From Paracoccaceae bacterium (GTDB taxonomy: Bacteria > Pseudomonadota > Alphaproteobacteria > Rhodobacterales > Rhodobacteraceae): a stretch of 5,261 bases of DNA. The DNA lies in the NCBI GenBank assembly GCA_007120685.1, contig SKNG01000313.1:1-5261 (forward strand), given 5' to 3'. Shown in pieces: positions 4,985 through 5,261 of the stretch. The translations under genes were made by a program, and so were the position numbers. The first letter of the stretch is position 1; each line of letters opens with the position of its first letter. A model generated the notes under the pieces. It was not told the DNA's origin, searched no databases, and saw only the letters and a list, made by a program, of their open reading frames with translations.

Positions 4985-5261
4985 ATGCTGACGCCCGAGG
5001 AAAACGACCTTCTGTGCCGTGTGACCGGGGATGCACCGATGGGCGAGCTGATGCGCGCCCACTGGGTGCCGGTCTGCCTGACCGAGGAAGTGGCCGAGCC
5101 CGACGGCAAGCCCCTGCTGGTAGAGGCGATCGGCAACCGATATGTCTGCTTCCGCGACAGCGAGGGGCGGCTGGGGCTGCTGGATGAGCTTTGCCCGCAT
5201 CGCCGCGCCTCGCTGGTCTATGGCCGTAACGAGGAATGCGGGCTGCGCTGCCTCTATCACG
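4985..5261 (+). CDS. Phthalate 4,5-dioxygenase oxygenase component, N-terminal part (3' truncated)
   Basis: This is the first 92 codons of a Rieske non-haem iron oxygenase; the gene continues past the right edge. The chain begins MLTPEENDLLCRVTGDAPMG, close to the opening of the Pht3/OphA2 class of phthalate 4,5-dioxygenase alpha subunits. The Rieske cluster motif is visible at the end: CPHRRA (Cys70, His72) and CLYH (Cys89, His92), the usual CxH...CxxH arrangement. The iron-binding catalytic domain lies outside the window. In the pathway it inserts O2 at positions 4 and 5 of phthalate, using electrons from the divergently encoded reductase. ATG at 4985 has a strong GGGAGGA ribosome-binding site just upstream. 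Substrate is inferred from the adjoining pathway genes, as this oxygenase class also includes enzymes for other aromatic acids and ethers. Confidence 0.9.
   Translation, partial: MLTPEENDLLCRVTGDAPMGELMRAHWVPVCLTEEVAEPDGKPLLVEAIGNRYVCFRDSEGRLGLLDELCPHRRASLVYGRNEECGLRCLYH

Noticed and set aside
1..5261. CRISPR array, tRNA/rRNA genes, insertion sequences or defence system
   Set aside because: No spaced direct repeats, tRNA-like cloverleaf, transposase or integrase frame, or defence-type domain is visible; every gene except the 158-residue protein fits a housekeeping or phthalate-pathway role.

Overview
The window reads as chromosomal DNA of a high-GC alphaproteobacterium, most likely Rhodobacteraceae/Paracoccaceae. 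The best pointer is the left-edge gene. Its last 111 residues match the C-terminal tail typical of class A penicillin-binding protein 1A in that family, ending in FGTLTSGGLY. Codon use is strongly GC-rich throughout, and the AT-richest stretch is the intergenic region near the right end.

Layout. Bases 1-336 hold the 3' end of mrcA (PBP1A). Bases 391-951 hold a MarR-family regulator on the same strand. Bases 952-1192 are non-coding and carry two adjacent hairpins, each followed by a T-run on opposite strands, which look like tail-to-tail terminators. Bases 1193-4828 hold a tight four-gene operon on the minus strand. In transcription order it encodes a phthalate-dioxygenase-type reductase (FMN, NAD, C-terminal 2Fe-2S), a Gfo/Idh/MocA-type dihydrodiol dehydrogenase, a 4,5-dihydroxyphthalate decarboxylase homologue, and an uncharacterised 158-residue protein. 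Bases 4829-4984 are a divergent promoter region. From 4985 to the right edge runs the N-terminal third or less of a Rieske oxygenase of the phthalate 4,5-dioxygenase type, on the plus strand.

Together these genes make up the classic 4,5-route from phthalate to protocatechuate. The oxygenase and its reductase form the cis-4,5-dihydrodiol. The dehydrogenase rearomatises it to 4,5-dihydroxyphthalate. The decarboxylase removes one carboxylate to give protocatechuate. No transporter and no protocatechuate ring-cleavage gene lies in the window.

The most informative non-coding signal is in the divergent promoter. Two perfect copies of a 12-mer (TTAGATAGCTAA) lie in inverted orientation 49 bp apart. 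Each overlaps the predicted promoter core or start of one of the two transcripts. The 12-mer matches the published SlyA (MarR family) consensus TTAGCAAGCTAA at 10 of 12 positions. This suggests that the MarR protein at the other end of the locus is the phthalate-responsive repressor of both arms. The individual enzymes are known families. The regulatory arrangement and the small uncharacterised operon protein are the parts that may be undescribed.
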